Source of the DNA: Flavobacterium sp. SUN052
GTDB lineage: Bacteria; Bacteroidota; Bacteroidia; Flavobacteriales; Flavobacteriaceae
Reading direction: 5' to 3'
DNA: 64,000 nt
Assembly: GCF_028867935.1 (NCBI RefSeq)
Contig: NZ_JAPQNS010000005.1
Span: 310,001 to 374,000 of the forward strand
Below are positions 52,849 to 60,770 of the stretch, one piece after another (position 1 is the first letter of the stretch; each line of letters starts with the position of its first letter). The position numbers were made by a program, and so were the translations under genes. Below the pieces are notes generated by a model. The model did no database searches and was not told the origin of the DNA. It saw nothing but the letters and a program-made list of their open reading frames with translations.

Positions 52849-53295
52849 TTATTCAGGTAGCTGGACTGTTTCAAGCCAATAGGTTTTCAAAGCACCAATA
52901 ATTTCCACCAAGCGAGTGTAATTGAATGGTTTAATGACAAATGAATTAACTCCCAGATTGTAGGACCGTACAATGTCTTCATCGGCTGTTGACGTAGACA
53001 TGACCACCACGGGCAAACGCCTGAGTTCTGGATTGTCCTTTATTTCCTTCAACGCCTGAAAGCCATTCATACGCGGCATGTTCAAATCCAGAATCAGCAG
53101 GGTAGGGCGGGGTGCTGTGTCTTTAGTGTAAGCCCTGCGCTGATGGAGATAATCCAAAAGCTCTTCGCCATCTTCAACTGAACGTACATCGTGCATGAAC
53201 CCTATTTGTCGAAGCGCCTGTTCCAGAAACATACGGTCGTCGGCATCATCATCGGCGATAAGAATCAGCGCTGTCCCAAACTTAGAGGTACTCAT
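52849..53295 (-). CDS. Single-domain response regulator
   Basis: A 148-residue Rcp1-like receiver with no output domain. Acidic pocket residues are in ILIADDDADD (11-20), phosphorylated Asp70 in LLILDLNMPRMNG, Thr/Ser in VVVMSTSTADED and Lys in SFVIKPFNYTRL. Such proteins carry phosphate between kinases. With the receiver-PAS kinase downstream it forms a two-gene unit. The 400 nt upstream (53296-53697) are shared with the divergent outer-membrane protein gene; they are A+T-rich, with one partial sigma54-like motif. Confidence 0.88.
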   Translation of the reverse strand: MSTSKFGTALILIADDDADDRMFLEQALRQIGFMHDVRSVEDGEELLDYLHQRRAYTKDTAPRPTLLILDLNMPRMNGFQALKEIKDNPELRRLPVVVMSTSTADEDIVRSYNLGVNSFVIKPFNYTRLVEIIGALKTYWLETVQLPE

Positions 53296-53697
53296 AAGTC
53301 GCTAGATCGAAAGAGGAAGTTTTATTTGTATTGTAAAAATACCTGATTAGTAGCGAATACAATACAAAAAGTAGTTTCGAACTAAAACAATCAGACTATA
53401 GACAAGGGTTTTTTACTTACCAATATGCTAGTTTTAAAACTGGTGTATTAATTGTAAGCTACGTTTTAATATCAGCAGCGGTTGCGCCATTACCCCAAAG
53501 TGTAGAGCAAGATACGCACTTTCGGCCTCTTCTATTTAAACGTCAATCTACTTAAAATCCTGAAAATTGAGTGTAAAAACCGGCAAATCAGGCTGAAAAC
53601 AGAGTTTATGGCCCTGCTCAGTGCAAATTGGCACGATTTTGACCTGAGCAGCTAAGCATACAGCTATAACAAAGCTGTCCACTCAACTATCAACGTT

Positions 53698-54342
53698 ATG
53701 AAAAACTTACGCAATTCCTACCTGGCACTTGGCCTTTTAACAGCTGGTGCATGTTTCGTACAAACAACCGACGCAATAGCGCAAAGCCGCGTTCGGGCTG
53801 GGTTGAAAGGTGGTCTTAACGCCAGTTCTATTTATTTCGAGAATGCTAACGCCAATGATCGCAAAGAACGCATCGGATTCCACGGTGGTGTCTATGCACA
53901 AATCCCAGCTGGCGACTTTTTTGCCATTCAGCCTGAGCTTTTATACTCGGCTAAAGGTGCCTCGGCTAACTACAATATATCTGGTTTTCAAGGACGTAAT
54001 ACCTTCCGACTCAACTATGCTGAATTGCCCGTACTGGCAACATTCAAGCTGGGTAACACTGTAGAGCTTCAGGCGGGGCCTTATGCCGCTTATTTGCTCA
54101 ACTCAAACGTAAGCTCAAATGGTGACCTGCTAAATGGAACCGCGAATCTTAACCGCGATGCTTTCAATAAATTCGACTATGGTGTAGCGGGTGGTTTAAA
54201 CCTGTTCGTGGGCAAAGCACTGGTTGGCTTGCGCTATGGTCAGGGCTTACAGAAAATAGCTAATACCACGGCATCTCAGGCTCTCTTAGGAAATGCCCGT
54301 AATGGTGTGGGTATGGTATCAGTGGGCTTTAGTTTCAACTAG
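53698..54342 (+). CDS. Outer-membrane beta-barrel protein (PorT-like)
   Basis: A 214-residue protein with a signal peptide (MKNLRNSYLALGLLTAGACFVQTTDAIAQS, cleavage near 29). The mature part opens RVRAGLKGGLNASSIYFENA and has alternating strands with YAELPVLATFKLGNTVELQAGPYAAYLL (split motif, about 108-135), ending VGMVSVGFSFN, a typical terminal strand. It is the common small outer-membrane barrel of Bacteroidota (PF13568 type). Role unknown. A TTGGCACG element at 53628-53635 suggests possible sigma54 control by the nearby NtrC-type protein, but the -12 half is poor. Confidence 0.85.
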   Translation: MKNLRNSYLALGLLTAGACFVQTTDAIAQSRVRAGLKGGLNASSIYFENANANDRKERIGFHGGVYAQIPAGDFFAIQPELLYSAKGASANYNISGFQGRNTFRLNYAELPVLATFKLGNTVELQAGPYAAYLLNSNVSSNGDLLNGTANLNRDAFNKFDYGVAGGLNLFVGKALVGLRYGQGLQKIANTTASQALLGNARNGVGMVSVGFSFN

Positions 54343-54412
54343 AGAGAAAAAGAGTGAGAGAGCGAATAAAATGCCTGTTACGGCAAGCGCTCTTTCACTC
54401 TTTTTCTCTTTT
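54341..54412. repeat. Purine-rich inverted repeat between convergent genes
   Basis: Arms 54341-54364 and 54388-54412 match in about 22 of 24 positions (left AGAGAGAAAAAGAGTGAGAG, then AGCG). It overlaps the stop of the barrel protein and abuts the end of the NtrC-type gene, so it can end both transcripts. Related to the repeats at 10380 and 49687. Confidence 0.7.
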
Positions 54413-54413
54413 A

Positions 54414-55907
54414 CTACAAGTGAATATCGTACGCTTTTAATTTGTTGTACAGCGTTTTGCGATCAATATTGAGTACTTCGGCGGCTTTTGTTTTATTGTA
54501 GCCGGTTTTTTCGAGAACTTTCAATATTGCTGCCCGCTCGGCATTTTCAGACACCGATTTGAGGTTGTTGGCGGGTTGCGAAATCACCGTAGTGCCCGGA
54601 CGAAGCATATCTGGATAGACCTGCACCTGCGTCATACTTACTGCCGAGTCTTCAGGTGAGAAATACGTTGGATGTACAATCTCGTGAGGTAGCGACTCAA
54701 CTAAAATATAATCGCCCTGAGTGAGCAGCACTGCCCGTTTGATTACGTTCTGTAATTCGCGGAGGTTGCCATGCCAGTAATAGTCGCGGAGTTTTTCCTT
54801 AACGTCTTCGTCGAAACCGATAATTTCCTTTTCCAGTTGGGTGTTGGCCAACTCCAGAAAATGCTCGGCAAAAATCATAATGTCGGCACGACGCTCGCGA
54901 AGGGCAGGGAGTTCAATCCTGAATTCGTCGATTCGGTGGAAAAGGTCCTCCCGGAAACGACCTTGCCGAACAGCATCGCGGAGCTCTTCATTGGTGGCGC
55001 AAATAATACGCACATCGACCGGAATATCCTGATTGCTACCCACGCGCCGAATTTTCCGTTCCTGGAGTACGCGCAGTAGCTTGATCTGATTGTCGTAAGA
55101 CAGGTTACCAACTTCATCAAGAAACAAGGTTCCTCCGTTGGCAAACTCAAAACTACCAGCCTTATCGGCAAGAGCCCCCGTAAAAGCACCTTTAACGTGA
55201 CCAAATAATTCGCTGCCCGCCAAATCCTTCGACAATGCTCCGCAGTCAATAGCGACAAAAGACTTGTCGGCTCGTTTGCTGCGCAGGTGAATTGCATTGG
55301 CTACAAACTCCTTTCCGGTACCCGTTTCGCCTGTGATAATCACCGACATATTGGTCGGTGCAATCAATTCAACGTGTTTCTGGAGTTGTTCGGCTGCCCG
55401 GCTTTTACCAAAAATAAACCGTTTGCCATTAGGGGCGAGCGTGCCCGCTTTTGCCGATTTAGCGATGGTCTGGCGTTCTGCAGCGGGGGCAGTCGCTGTG
55501 GTGGTTTCACCCGTAGCTACACCGCCGGGCTGGTTGAGGGCCTGCAACCGGCGCTCCAGAGCACTTTTAATTGTGTATAAGATTTCGTCGGGGTAAAGCG
55601 GCTTAGTGACGTAATCGTAGGCCCCGTGCTTCACTGCCTGAACAGCAATGCGAACGTCCGAATAACCCGTTATGATAATAACAGCAGTTTTCGGACTGAT
55701 AACTTTAATACGGCGCAACATTTCGAGGCCATCGATATCGGGGAGTTTGAAGTCGCAGATGACCAACTCAACCGAGTCTTTTCTGACCAACGCCAGTCCA
55801 TCTTCTCCCCGTAATGCCGACGCTGTTTTGTAGCCCTGCTTTGTCAGAAAGCGTTCGAGCAACAGACAGATGTCATTGTTGTCGTCAACGATCAGTATTC
55901 GTTCCAT
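54414..55907 (-). CDS. NtrC-family sigma54-dependent response regulator
   Basis: At 497 residues it has a receiver (Asp52 in LVICDFKLPDIDG), a linker rich in Thr/Ala (about 125-165), an AAA+ domain with Walker A GETGTGKE, the sigma54-contact GAFTGA (in GHVKGAFTGALADKAG), Walker B LFLDEVG and R-finger FREDLFHRIDEF, and a Fis-type HTH at the end (ILKVLEKTGYNKTKAAEVLN). It activates RpoN-dependent promoters after phosphorylation. Targets are not marked, but sigma54-like elements occur nearby. The next gene upstream is a single-domain receiver. Confidence 0.93.
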   Translation of the reverse strand: MERILIVDDNNDICLLLERFLTKQGYKTASALRGEDGLALVRKDSVELVICDFKLPDIDGLEMLRRIKVISPKTAVIIITGYSDVRIAVQAVKHGAYDYVTKPLYPDEILYTIKSALERRLQALNQPGGVATGETTTATAPAAERQTIAKSAKAGTLAPNGKRFIFGKSRAAEQLQKHVELIAPTNMSVIITGETGTGKEFVANAIHLRSKRADKSFVAIDCGALSKDLAGSELFGHVKGAFTGALADKAGSFEFANGGTLFLDEVGNLSYDNQIKLLRVLQERKIRRVGSNQDIPVDVRIICATNEELRDAVRQGRFREDLFHRIDEFRIELPALRERRADIMIFAEHFLELANTQLEKEIIGFDEDVKEKLRDYYWHGNLRELQNVIKRAVLLTQGDYILVESLPHEIVHPTYFSPEDSAVSMTQVQVYPDMLRPGTTVISQPANNLKSVSENAERAAILKVLEKTGYNKTKAAEVLNIDRKTLYNKLKAYDIHL

Positions 55908-56087
55908 ACCTGGTAGCGTCGATAGTAATGAAGAGTAGCTGGTTAATTAGTTACGGCAGTATGTTGCCGCTCTAAAAATCACCAATGGGAATCAATATAC
56001 CAATTTCCATGCTTCTTTTTTGCATGAATAGCAGTTTATTGATTTTCTTCATATGTAGTTGAATGGTTGAACAAACTCAAATATACG

Positions 56088-56453
56088 TTAAACCTGTATA
56101 GTTTGTAGAGCTTGTTCTACAGATTTGCGGGTGAAAGGCTTACCGATGAAATAGTCGGCCCCTTGTTCTGAAGCCCGTTTCCGCTCAGCTACGCCGTCAA
56201 ACGCGCTGATCATGACTACTTTGGTCGTGCTTGTGGCTAGCTTAATATTTGGGAGAAGATCAAAGCCAAGTCCATCGGGCAGATTGAGATCAAGGAATAC
56301 GGCATCAAATTCCTGAGAGCGGAGGCAGCGACGGCCTTCTTCCAGAAAATGGGCACAGGTAGGATGGTAGCCTAAACGCCGAAGCAGTCCTGATAGCAAC
56401 AGGCAAATATCTGCTTCATCGTCAACGATTAGCACTCGTTTAGTAGTCGTCAT
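56088..56453 (-). CDS. Single-domain response regulator
   Basis: I start at the ATG whose complement is 56451-56453 (MTTTKRVLIVDDEADICLLL); a longer frame adds 53 residues that look random. The 121-residue protein is a lone receiver with Asp55 in AVFLDLNLPDG and Lys near 103 in DYFIGKPF. The N-terminus resembles the receiver of the NtrC-type protein next to it (RILIVDDNNDICLLLERF), so it may be a duplicate without output domain. It may compete with or feed phosphate to that protein. Confidence 0.85.
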   Translation of the reverse strand: MTTTKRVLIVDDEADICLLLSGLLRRLGYHPTCAHFLEEGRRCLRSQEFDAVFLDLNLPDGLGFDLLPNIKLATSTTKVVMISAFDGVAERKRASEQGADYFIGKPFTRKSVEQALQTIQV

Positions 56454-56850
56454 ATCATAGTTTACGGAGGGTCGGGTTTGATGGCCCGTAATTACTCCCA
56501 TTGCTCGTACCACACGCAGATCAGTCAAAGTGAATATGCTTTGTACTAACCTAATTTGATGCCTAAGTGTAAATTCAGTGCAATTATTCGAAAAATTTCT
56601 AGCAAAAGGCACAGTATGAGCTAATTAAGCCACACTTGTTAAGCCTCAACAAAGTGTAATCAATTACAGGCTTGAAATTCAGTGCGCCAAATATCTACAG
56701 TTTTATTCTACAACTGGGGAACATTGTCTACAACTACATTAGTGGCTATTGTGTTGAATAAAAACGTTTGTAGTAGGTTTTTTGGCGCTTACTCCTCATT
56801 TTCAAGGCCTAACAGCATTTATAAACAAGTTGCTTGCGCTAATTCATACG

Positions 56851-56867
56851 TTTGGCACAAATTTTTC
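56851..56867 (+). promoter_or_regulatory. Sigma54-like promoter candidate
   Basis: TTTGGCACA with GG at 56854-56855 is followed after 10 nt by TC (56866-56867) in a T-rich TTTTTC context, so GG-N10-TC instead of GG-N10-GC. It would start a + strand transcript near 56879, ending at the terminator at 57120. The rest of 56454-56964 shows no convincing gene. Confidence 0.3.
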
Positions 56868-56964
56868 TACTTAACATCATCACAGCGGGACACTGCAAGG
56901 CATTCAGCCACGCATTATTCTGATTTACTCAACTCGAATAGATCGATGCTATTCTTCTGAGAAA

Positions 56965-57138
56965 ATGATTCGCAGAAGGGTACTAGAAAAATACAGTGTA
57001 AAGGTTCAACTCAACGATTCTATAAAAAATCCTCCTTACAGAGGTACAGCATTTGGTTTAGGTGGTTTTATCGCTTCGGCGAAAAAGTTTAGGTTAAGTA
57101 CAAGTTACGGTGGGTACAGAATTCCTGTGTCGATATGA
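56965..57138 (+). CDS. Possible small protein of 57 residues
   Basis: The frame from ATG 56965 to TGA 57136-57138 encodes MIRRRVLEKYSVKVQLND... and ends GGYRIPVSI. It is basic at the start and Gly/Ser/Tyr-rich in the second half (GTAFGLGGFIASAKKF). The stop codon lies in the loop of a strong + strand terminator, so some + strand transcript ends exactly here, and no other gene in this direction lies upstream within the gap. I recognise no family. It could equally be a non-coding RNA. Confidence 0.35.
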   Translation: MIRRRVLEKYSVKVQLNDSIKNPPYRGTAFGLGGFIASAKKFRLSTSYGGYRIPVSI

Positions 57139-57156
57139 ACACAGGAATTTTTTTTG
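57120..57156 (+). terminator. Strong intrinsic terminator on the + strand
   Basis: An 11-bp stem (AATTCCTGTGT at 57120-57130, ACACAGGAATT at 57139-57149, loop CGATATGA) is followed by a run of T. It also lies just past the end of the convergent minus gene at 57162. Confidence 0.85.
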
Positions 57157-57161
57157 CTTTT

Positions 57162-58235
57162 TTAGCTAGACGCTACCTCATCCAATTTCTCCTTCATTTC
57201 CTCAATATCTGCTTCTTCAGCCTGCGGAATATCTTCGATCCGGTTGGGGTCGGGTGCATATGTCAATGACACCAGAATTGGAAAATGGTCAGAACCACAA
57301 TTAGGCAACCGACGAATGCCATTCAGCACGAAATGGTGCGATACAAACACGTGATCGAGTGGCCAGCGCAGAAAAAAGTACTTCGCATGAAACGTACTAA
57401 AAAGACCTCGCCCAATTCGCGGGTCGAGCAATCCACTGATTCTACCAAAAAGCCGCGTTGTGTGCGACCAGGCAACGTCGTTCAAATCACCCGCTACGAT
57501 CACAGGGCCTGTCTTTTTCCTAGCCTCCTTACCTACCAGCAATAACTCGGCGTCGCGCTCGGTGGAGCGGTAATTCTCAGTAGGGCTGGGTGGCATGGGA
57601 TGAACTCCATAAAAATTAATCCACTGCCCCGACGGTAGCTCTAACTGCGTGGAAACAGACGGAATGCCATCCTGAATGCGGTAATGAACCTGCATCTGTC
57701 GCGTTTTGAACCGCGAATAAAAGAGCATTCCGTAGGTATTCTCCAACGGGATTAACTGCTGGTATGGATAGTCATCATCAATTTCCTCTAACGCTTTCCG
57801 CCATCGTTCATTACCTTCTAATACCAGCAACACATCGGGCTTATGTTTTCTGACGAGTGATCGGAGTTCAGGGCAATGGGTGTTGTCCATAAATACGTTG
57901 GCGATAAGCAGGCGAATTGTGTTGTCGTCGCTTGCCTGGGCTCTACTTTTTCGACGGGGGACCTGCACCCGATGCAAATAGGTATAAGGGTAGATAAGCC
58001 ACGCCTGATACAGCAAAGCTGCCGTTAGCAAGCTGGGAGTTGCGAGTTGAGGCCAGCCCCAGGTAGGAGCAACTAGTAGCCAGGCAACCAATCCCACAGA
58101 AGCCAAAACCATGAGCTGGAAGTGCGGGAAGTCCCACATTCGTATCCACCAATAGTCGATGCGCAGCAAATTAAGAAAGGATACTGTAGTGATAAATACA
58201 GCATAGATCAGGAACGCCAGGTCAATGGAGGTCAT
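57162..58235 (-). CDS. Membrane-anchored endonuclease/exonuclease/phosphatase-family protein
   Basis: At 357 residues it has three predicted N-terminal membrane helices (about 5-25, 38-58 and 67-85), a basic loop (RRKSRAQA) and an EEP domain. Catalytic marks are NVFMDN (about 114-119), VLLVLEGNERW with the metal-binding Glu, FYGVHPMP, VAGDLND with Asp/Asn, and the final SDHFPILVSL with the Asp-His pair. The family includes nucleases and phosphodiesterases; with this membrane part it may act on lipids or extracellular DNA. The C-terminus is acidic (EDIPQAEEADIEEMKEKLDE). Confidence 0.8.
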   Translation of the reverse strand: MTSIDLAFLIYAVFITTVSFLNLLRIDYWWIRMWDFPHFQLMVLASVGLVAWLLVAPTWGWPQLATPSLLTAALLYQAWLIYPYTYLHRVQVPRRKSRAQASDDNTIRLLIANVFMDNTHCPELRSLVRKHKPDVLLVLEGNERWRKALEEIDDDYPYQQLIPLENTYGMLFYSRFKTRQMQVHYRIQDGIPSVSTQLELPSGQWINFYGVHPMPPSPTENYRSTERDAELLLVGKEARKKTGPVIVAGDLNDVAWSHTTRLFGRISGLLDPRIGRGLFSTFHAKYFFLRWPLDHVFVSHHFVLNGIRRLPNCGSDHFPILVSLTYAPDPNRIEDIPQAEEADIEEMKEKLDEVASS

Positions 58236-58528
58236 TAGGAGAACTAAATGAAGAGTGTGCTACTATCAATTATGTATATAGACAACAGGAAACCAAAATG
58301 GTTTTGAGGGATTACTCCCAAGATACATGACATAACTGGTGTATTGGCCAGGTTGAGGAATTATCGGGTTGAACTGTGGAAATTCATTCCCATAGCAGGA
58401 TAACGGTCTTAAAAAAAATGGGCAAAATGTGACTGATAGTGAGCTACTTAAAAACAATAGACAAAGCTGGTACGTTTTTTTCTTACTTATTTTTGTCTGA
58501 GTAACACACGCAACCACAGACAGAAGCA

Positions 58529-58780
58529 ATGAAATCATTACCAGGTATTTTGATAGGGTTAGCTGCCGGCGTTGTGCTGGGTATGCTGGTAGCACCGGAG
58601 AAGGGCAAATCGACCCGGAAACGTATTTCCAATGATGCCGATTCTTTTTTCAAGGATTTGCAGGATCAGTTGCAGTCGGGCATTGACAACATCAAAAGCC
58701 AGTACAACGATTTTGTAGAAACTTCGGCATCTCGTACAAAGGATGCCATCGGCCAGGTTGAGCGCCGGGCCAAGCGTTAA
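58529..58780 (+). CDS. YtxH-like stress protein, copy 1
   Basis: At 83 residues it has a membrane-type N-terminal helix (LPGILIGLAAGVVLGMLVAP, 4-23) followed by EKGKSTRKRISNDADSFFK and a long amphipathic helix to the end. This is the YtxH domain: GxxxGxxxGxLxAPxxGxxTR. Members are induced by general stress and sit at the membrane. A second copy follows after 29 nt. The 293-nt upstream gap (58236-58528) has a T-rich stretch with TTTTTG near 58493, which may be a promoter box, and no other gene. Confidence 0.8.
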   Translation: MKSLPGILIGLAAGVVLGMLVAPEKGKSTRKRISNDADSFFKDLQDQLQSGIDNIKSQYNDFVETSASRTKDAIGQVERRAKR

Positions 58781-58809
58781 CCAATCAATAATCTTAAACA
58801 ACCAACACT

Positions 58810-59217
58810 ATGCGTAGCACACGTGATTTTCTGACAGGAGTATTAACGGGAGTAGCCATCGGATTGCTAACAGCCCCACGGAGCGGTAAAGAAACCCGTG
58901 ATAAATTGAAAGAAGAAGCCGATAAGCGCACTGGCGATTTGAAAGAACAGTGGAGCAAAGGCGTTGATCAGGTAAAGCAAGGCTACGAGCAAGCCAAGGA
59001 TCAGGTAAATCAGTACGCTGAAAAGGCAAAAGAGCAAGTGAGCCAATACACTGACAAAGCAAAACAGCAATATAACGATCTGCGGTCGACTGCTGAAAAC
59101 GAACTGAATTCGGACAAGCAACAGGCGAAATCGCAGTATAACGATAAGGTTGATCAGTTAGCCGACAAAACGGAATCGGGTGTGAACTCGGCTCGTGAGT
59201 CATTGAAAGTTAACTAA
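58810..59217 (+). CDS. YtxH-like protein with LEA/apolipoprotein-like repeats, copy 2
   Basis: At 135 residues it opens with the YtxH motif (RDFLTGVLTGVAIGLLTAPR and GKETRDKL). From about residue 40 to 105 it is a run of degenerate 11-residue units of the type KxQVxQYxxKA (DQVNQYAEKAK, EQVSQYTDKAK), like LEA and apolipoprotein amphipathic repeats. Such helices protect membranes or proteins during drying or freezing. It is 29 nt after copy 1 and ends before a strong terminator. Confidence 0.8.
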   Translation: MRSTRDFLTGVLTGVAIGLLTAPRSGKETRDKLKEEADKRTGDLKEQWSKGVDQVKQGYEQAKDQVNQYAEKAKEQVSQYTDKAKQQYNDLRSTAENELNSDKQQAKSQYNDKVDQLADKTESGVNSARESLKVN

Positions 59218-59261
59218 TACAATAAGTCAGATTTCTGATTTACTCAACACTATGAAACGTA

Positions 59262-59290
59262 AAACCCGGCCAACCAGCCGGGTTTTTTTT
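59262..59290 (+). terminator. Intrinsic terminator of the ytxH pair
   Basis: A 9-bp stem (AAACCCGGC / GCCGGGTTT, loop CAACCA) followed by eight T, 45 nt after the second YtxH gene. Confidence 0.9.
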
Positions 59291-59404
59291 GTGACATTCA
59301 GGTAATTATTTCGTCTAGAGTCGGATTTAATAAGCTTTTAACAAGCGTTTAAGAGTCGTTTAATTGAATTGCAACAACTTTGCTATACCAAACGCCTACA
59401 GAAT

Positions 59405-59503
59405 ATGTCTTCTTTACGAACTAACAACGTTGAACCAGATGCAATACTCCGAATTCTTGCCTTGGTGATGATGTTGATTATTGCCTATTTTGCTCAGAAT
59501 TGA
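59405..59503 (+). CDS. Possible 32-residue membrane peptide
   Basis: ATG 59405 to TGA 59501-59503 encodes MSSLRTNNVEPDAILRILAL and then VMMLIIAYFAQN. It has a polar start with RTNN and a single membrane helix. A CAACTTTG box about 25 nt upstream could be a promoter element. It is too short to be sure, but the hydrophobic pattern is protein-like. No family recognised. Confidence 0.35.
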   Translation: MSSLRTNNVEPDAILRILALVMMLIIAYFAQN

Positions 59504-59572
59504 TTACTGCCTTAACCGGCCTATCCTTCTACCAACCCCTCGATAATACCATCAACCTATTTACCTTCTGAG

Positions 59573-59710
59573 ATGACTAAAATGTACCCAACTCCGCCCT
59601 GTTTCTTACGGCCTAAAATTCGCGACGTTTTTGGTTTTACCACCATTCCTACACCAGGAAACTCGTTTGCATTTGTTATGCCCCGCCGTACTAAACGGGC
59701 TACTGCTTAA
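59573..59710 (+). CDS. Possible 45-residue basic peptide
   Basis: ATG 59573 to TAA 59708-59710 encodes MTKMYPTPPCFLRPKIRDVF and continues to a basic tail PRRTKRATA. It is rich in Pro and Phe with no membrane helix. It lies 69 nt after the previous small frame. Evidence is only the open frame and the odd, non-random composition, so this is a weak call. Confidence 0.25.
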   Translation: MTKMYPTPPCFLRPKIRDVFGFTTIPTPGNSFAFVMPRRTKRATA

Positions 59711-59814
59711 ACGTAGTAATTGGGTTAATCAGTGATGAAGGTAGTTGAGTGAATGGTTCTGCGAGCCACCTCAACCACTTTCATTTCAGAATTACCAATG
59801 GGTGTATAAACAAG

Positions 59815-59842
59815 AAAACCTGCCTCCAAAGGAAGCAGGCTT
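59815..59842 (-). terminator. Intrinsic terminator of the DUF2383 gene
   Basis: Stem CCTGCCTCC (59819-59827) with GGAAGCAGG (59831-59839), one mismatch, loop AAA. On the minus strand it runs into TTTTCTTG. It lies 18 nt past the stop. Confidence 0.7.
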
Positions 59843-59859
59843 TCCAATCCCACCATTCA

Positions 59860-60315
59860 CTACACTACCAAGGCCAAGCGAGCCATCGAAGCATGAGCTG
59901 ATTCGACGCTCTGTTTTTGCCGCAACAGCAACTCACGGGTGCTTGCGACCAAGTCTGTTTGTTGCAACACGTTGTTGTAATCATCAAGGGCTTCCTGATC
60001 GCCCCGCTGACATTCCTGAACGGTTGCTTTATCATCATCACTAGAGAAACTCGATTTTATATTGATCCAAGCGCGATGCAGATCGGATAATAGACTTGTG
60101 CCACTGTCTGGTTCGCCACCTATCGTCCTGATCTCGCGGTCAAGTTCTGCTGCGAACTCAGCTCGTTGACGCGACTGGGCGAGAAACAAGCTTTTGAGTT
60201 CTGCATCTTTTGCGTTTTCCGCAGCTTCCTGATAGCCTTCTTCGGCATCATGGCTACGAGTCAGAAGTTTGTTTAATGCCTCGAGGATTTCGCCCCTTGT
60301 TTGCTTAACGTTCAT
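59860..60315 (-). CDS. DUF2383/PA2169-family four-helix protein
   Basis: A 151-residue all-helical protein of the PA2169/DUF2383 type: LLTRSHDAEEGYQEAAENAKDAELKSLF (two segments, about 18-46), an ELDREIRTIGGEPDSGTSLLSDLHRAW centre, and a DYNNVLQQTDL helix. His and Glu residues (His22, Glu25, Glu26) sit at ferritin-like positions, though metal binding is not proven. It is a common stress-linked protein of unknown role. Its leader ACTCAACATTATGAAC matches that of SDR copy 2. Confidence 0.82.
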   Translation of the reverse strand: MNVKQTRGEILEALNKLLTRSHDAEEGYQEAAENAKDAELKSLFLAQSRQRAEFAAELDREIRTIGGEPDSGTSLLSDLHRAWINIKSSFSSDDDKATVQECQRGDQEALDDYNNVLQQTDLVASTRELLLRQKQSVESAHASMARLALVV

Positions 60316-60406
60316 AATGTTGAGTTATTGGTTGTTTAAACCGTTAGTATTAATTCAATTAATGGCTCCATCAATTGTGCTAATATTTACTTATAAGCTG
60401 AAAAAC

Positions 60407-60757
60407 TCACTTTTTGTTTGGGTCGTGCCCCCAGTTTTTTAGCGAATATTCCCAATTACTTCCTTTTGTTTCTTTCGGCTGTTGAGCAGAGTGGCGCTTG
60501 ATATAGCTGACTACTTTACGCATGTGCGCATAGTCATCTGCCGACAAATCAGCATCTTTCTTACCGAGGATTCGGATAATATGTTTACCCGATTTATGCC
60601 CAATCGACTCACTTCCGTCCTCTTCTTTTTGGCCCACTGATTTCGACTCGTCTGTGTCAAGCCATTTTTCAATCTGTGTTGCCGACATATTAACAAGGCT
60701 TTTGAAGTCTTCTTTTACTTCTTTGTCGCCCTTATCGTCGTTGTTGTTCGCTGGCAT
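60407..60757 (-). CDS. DUF3140 family protein
   Basis: At 116 residues it shows the DUF3140 pattern: NMSATQIEKWLDTDESKSVG (about 23-42), SIGHKSGKHIIRILGKKDAD, DDYAHMRKVVSYIKRHSAQ and the end YSLKNWGHDPNKK. Other members look like small DNA-binding proteins and are often beside DUF2945 genes, as here (the DUF2945 gene is 13 nt upstream). The first 20 residues are very polar. Function unknown. Confidence 0.82.
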   Translation of the reverse strand: MPANNNDDKGDKEVKEDFKSLVNMSATQIEKWLDTDESKSVGQKEEDGSESIGHKSGKHIIRILGKKDADLSADDYAHMRKVVSYIKRHSAQQPKETKGSNWEYSLKNWGHDPNKK

Positions 60758-60770
60758 CTTATCGAACGGT

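Noticed and set aside
56682..56960. Frame of 92 codons on the + strand in the gap after the lone receiver gene
   Set aside because: Starts with GTG, has a random-looking composition rich in Ser, Cys and Phe, ends before the terminator and overlaps the sigma54-like site.
59252..59305. Mini-frame MKRKTRPTSRVFFVTFR after an ACTCAACACTATG leader
   Set aside because: It consists almost wholly of the ytxH terminator hairpin and T-run; the leader match is intriguing but not enough.
59745..60044. Frame of 99 codons on the + strand
   Set aside because: It runs over the minus-strand terminator and into the DUF2383 gene in the opposite direction, with no family resemblance.
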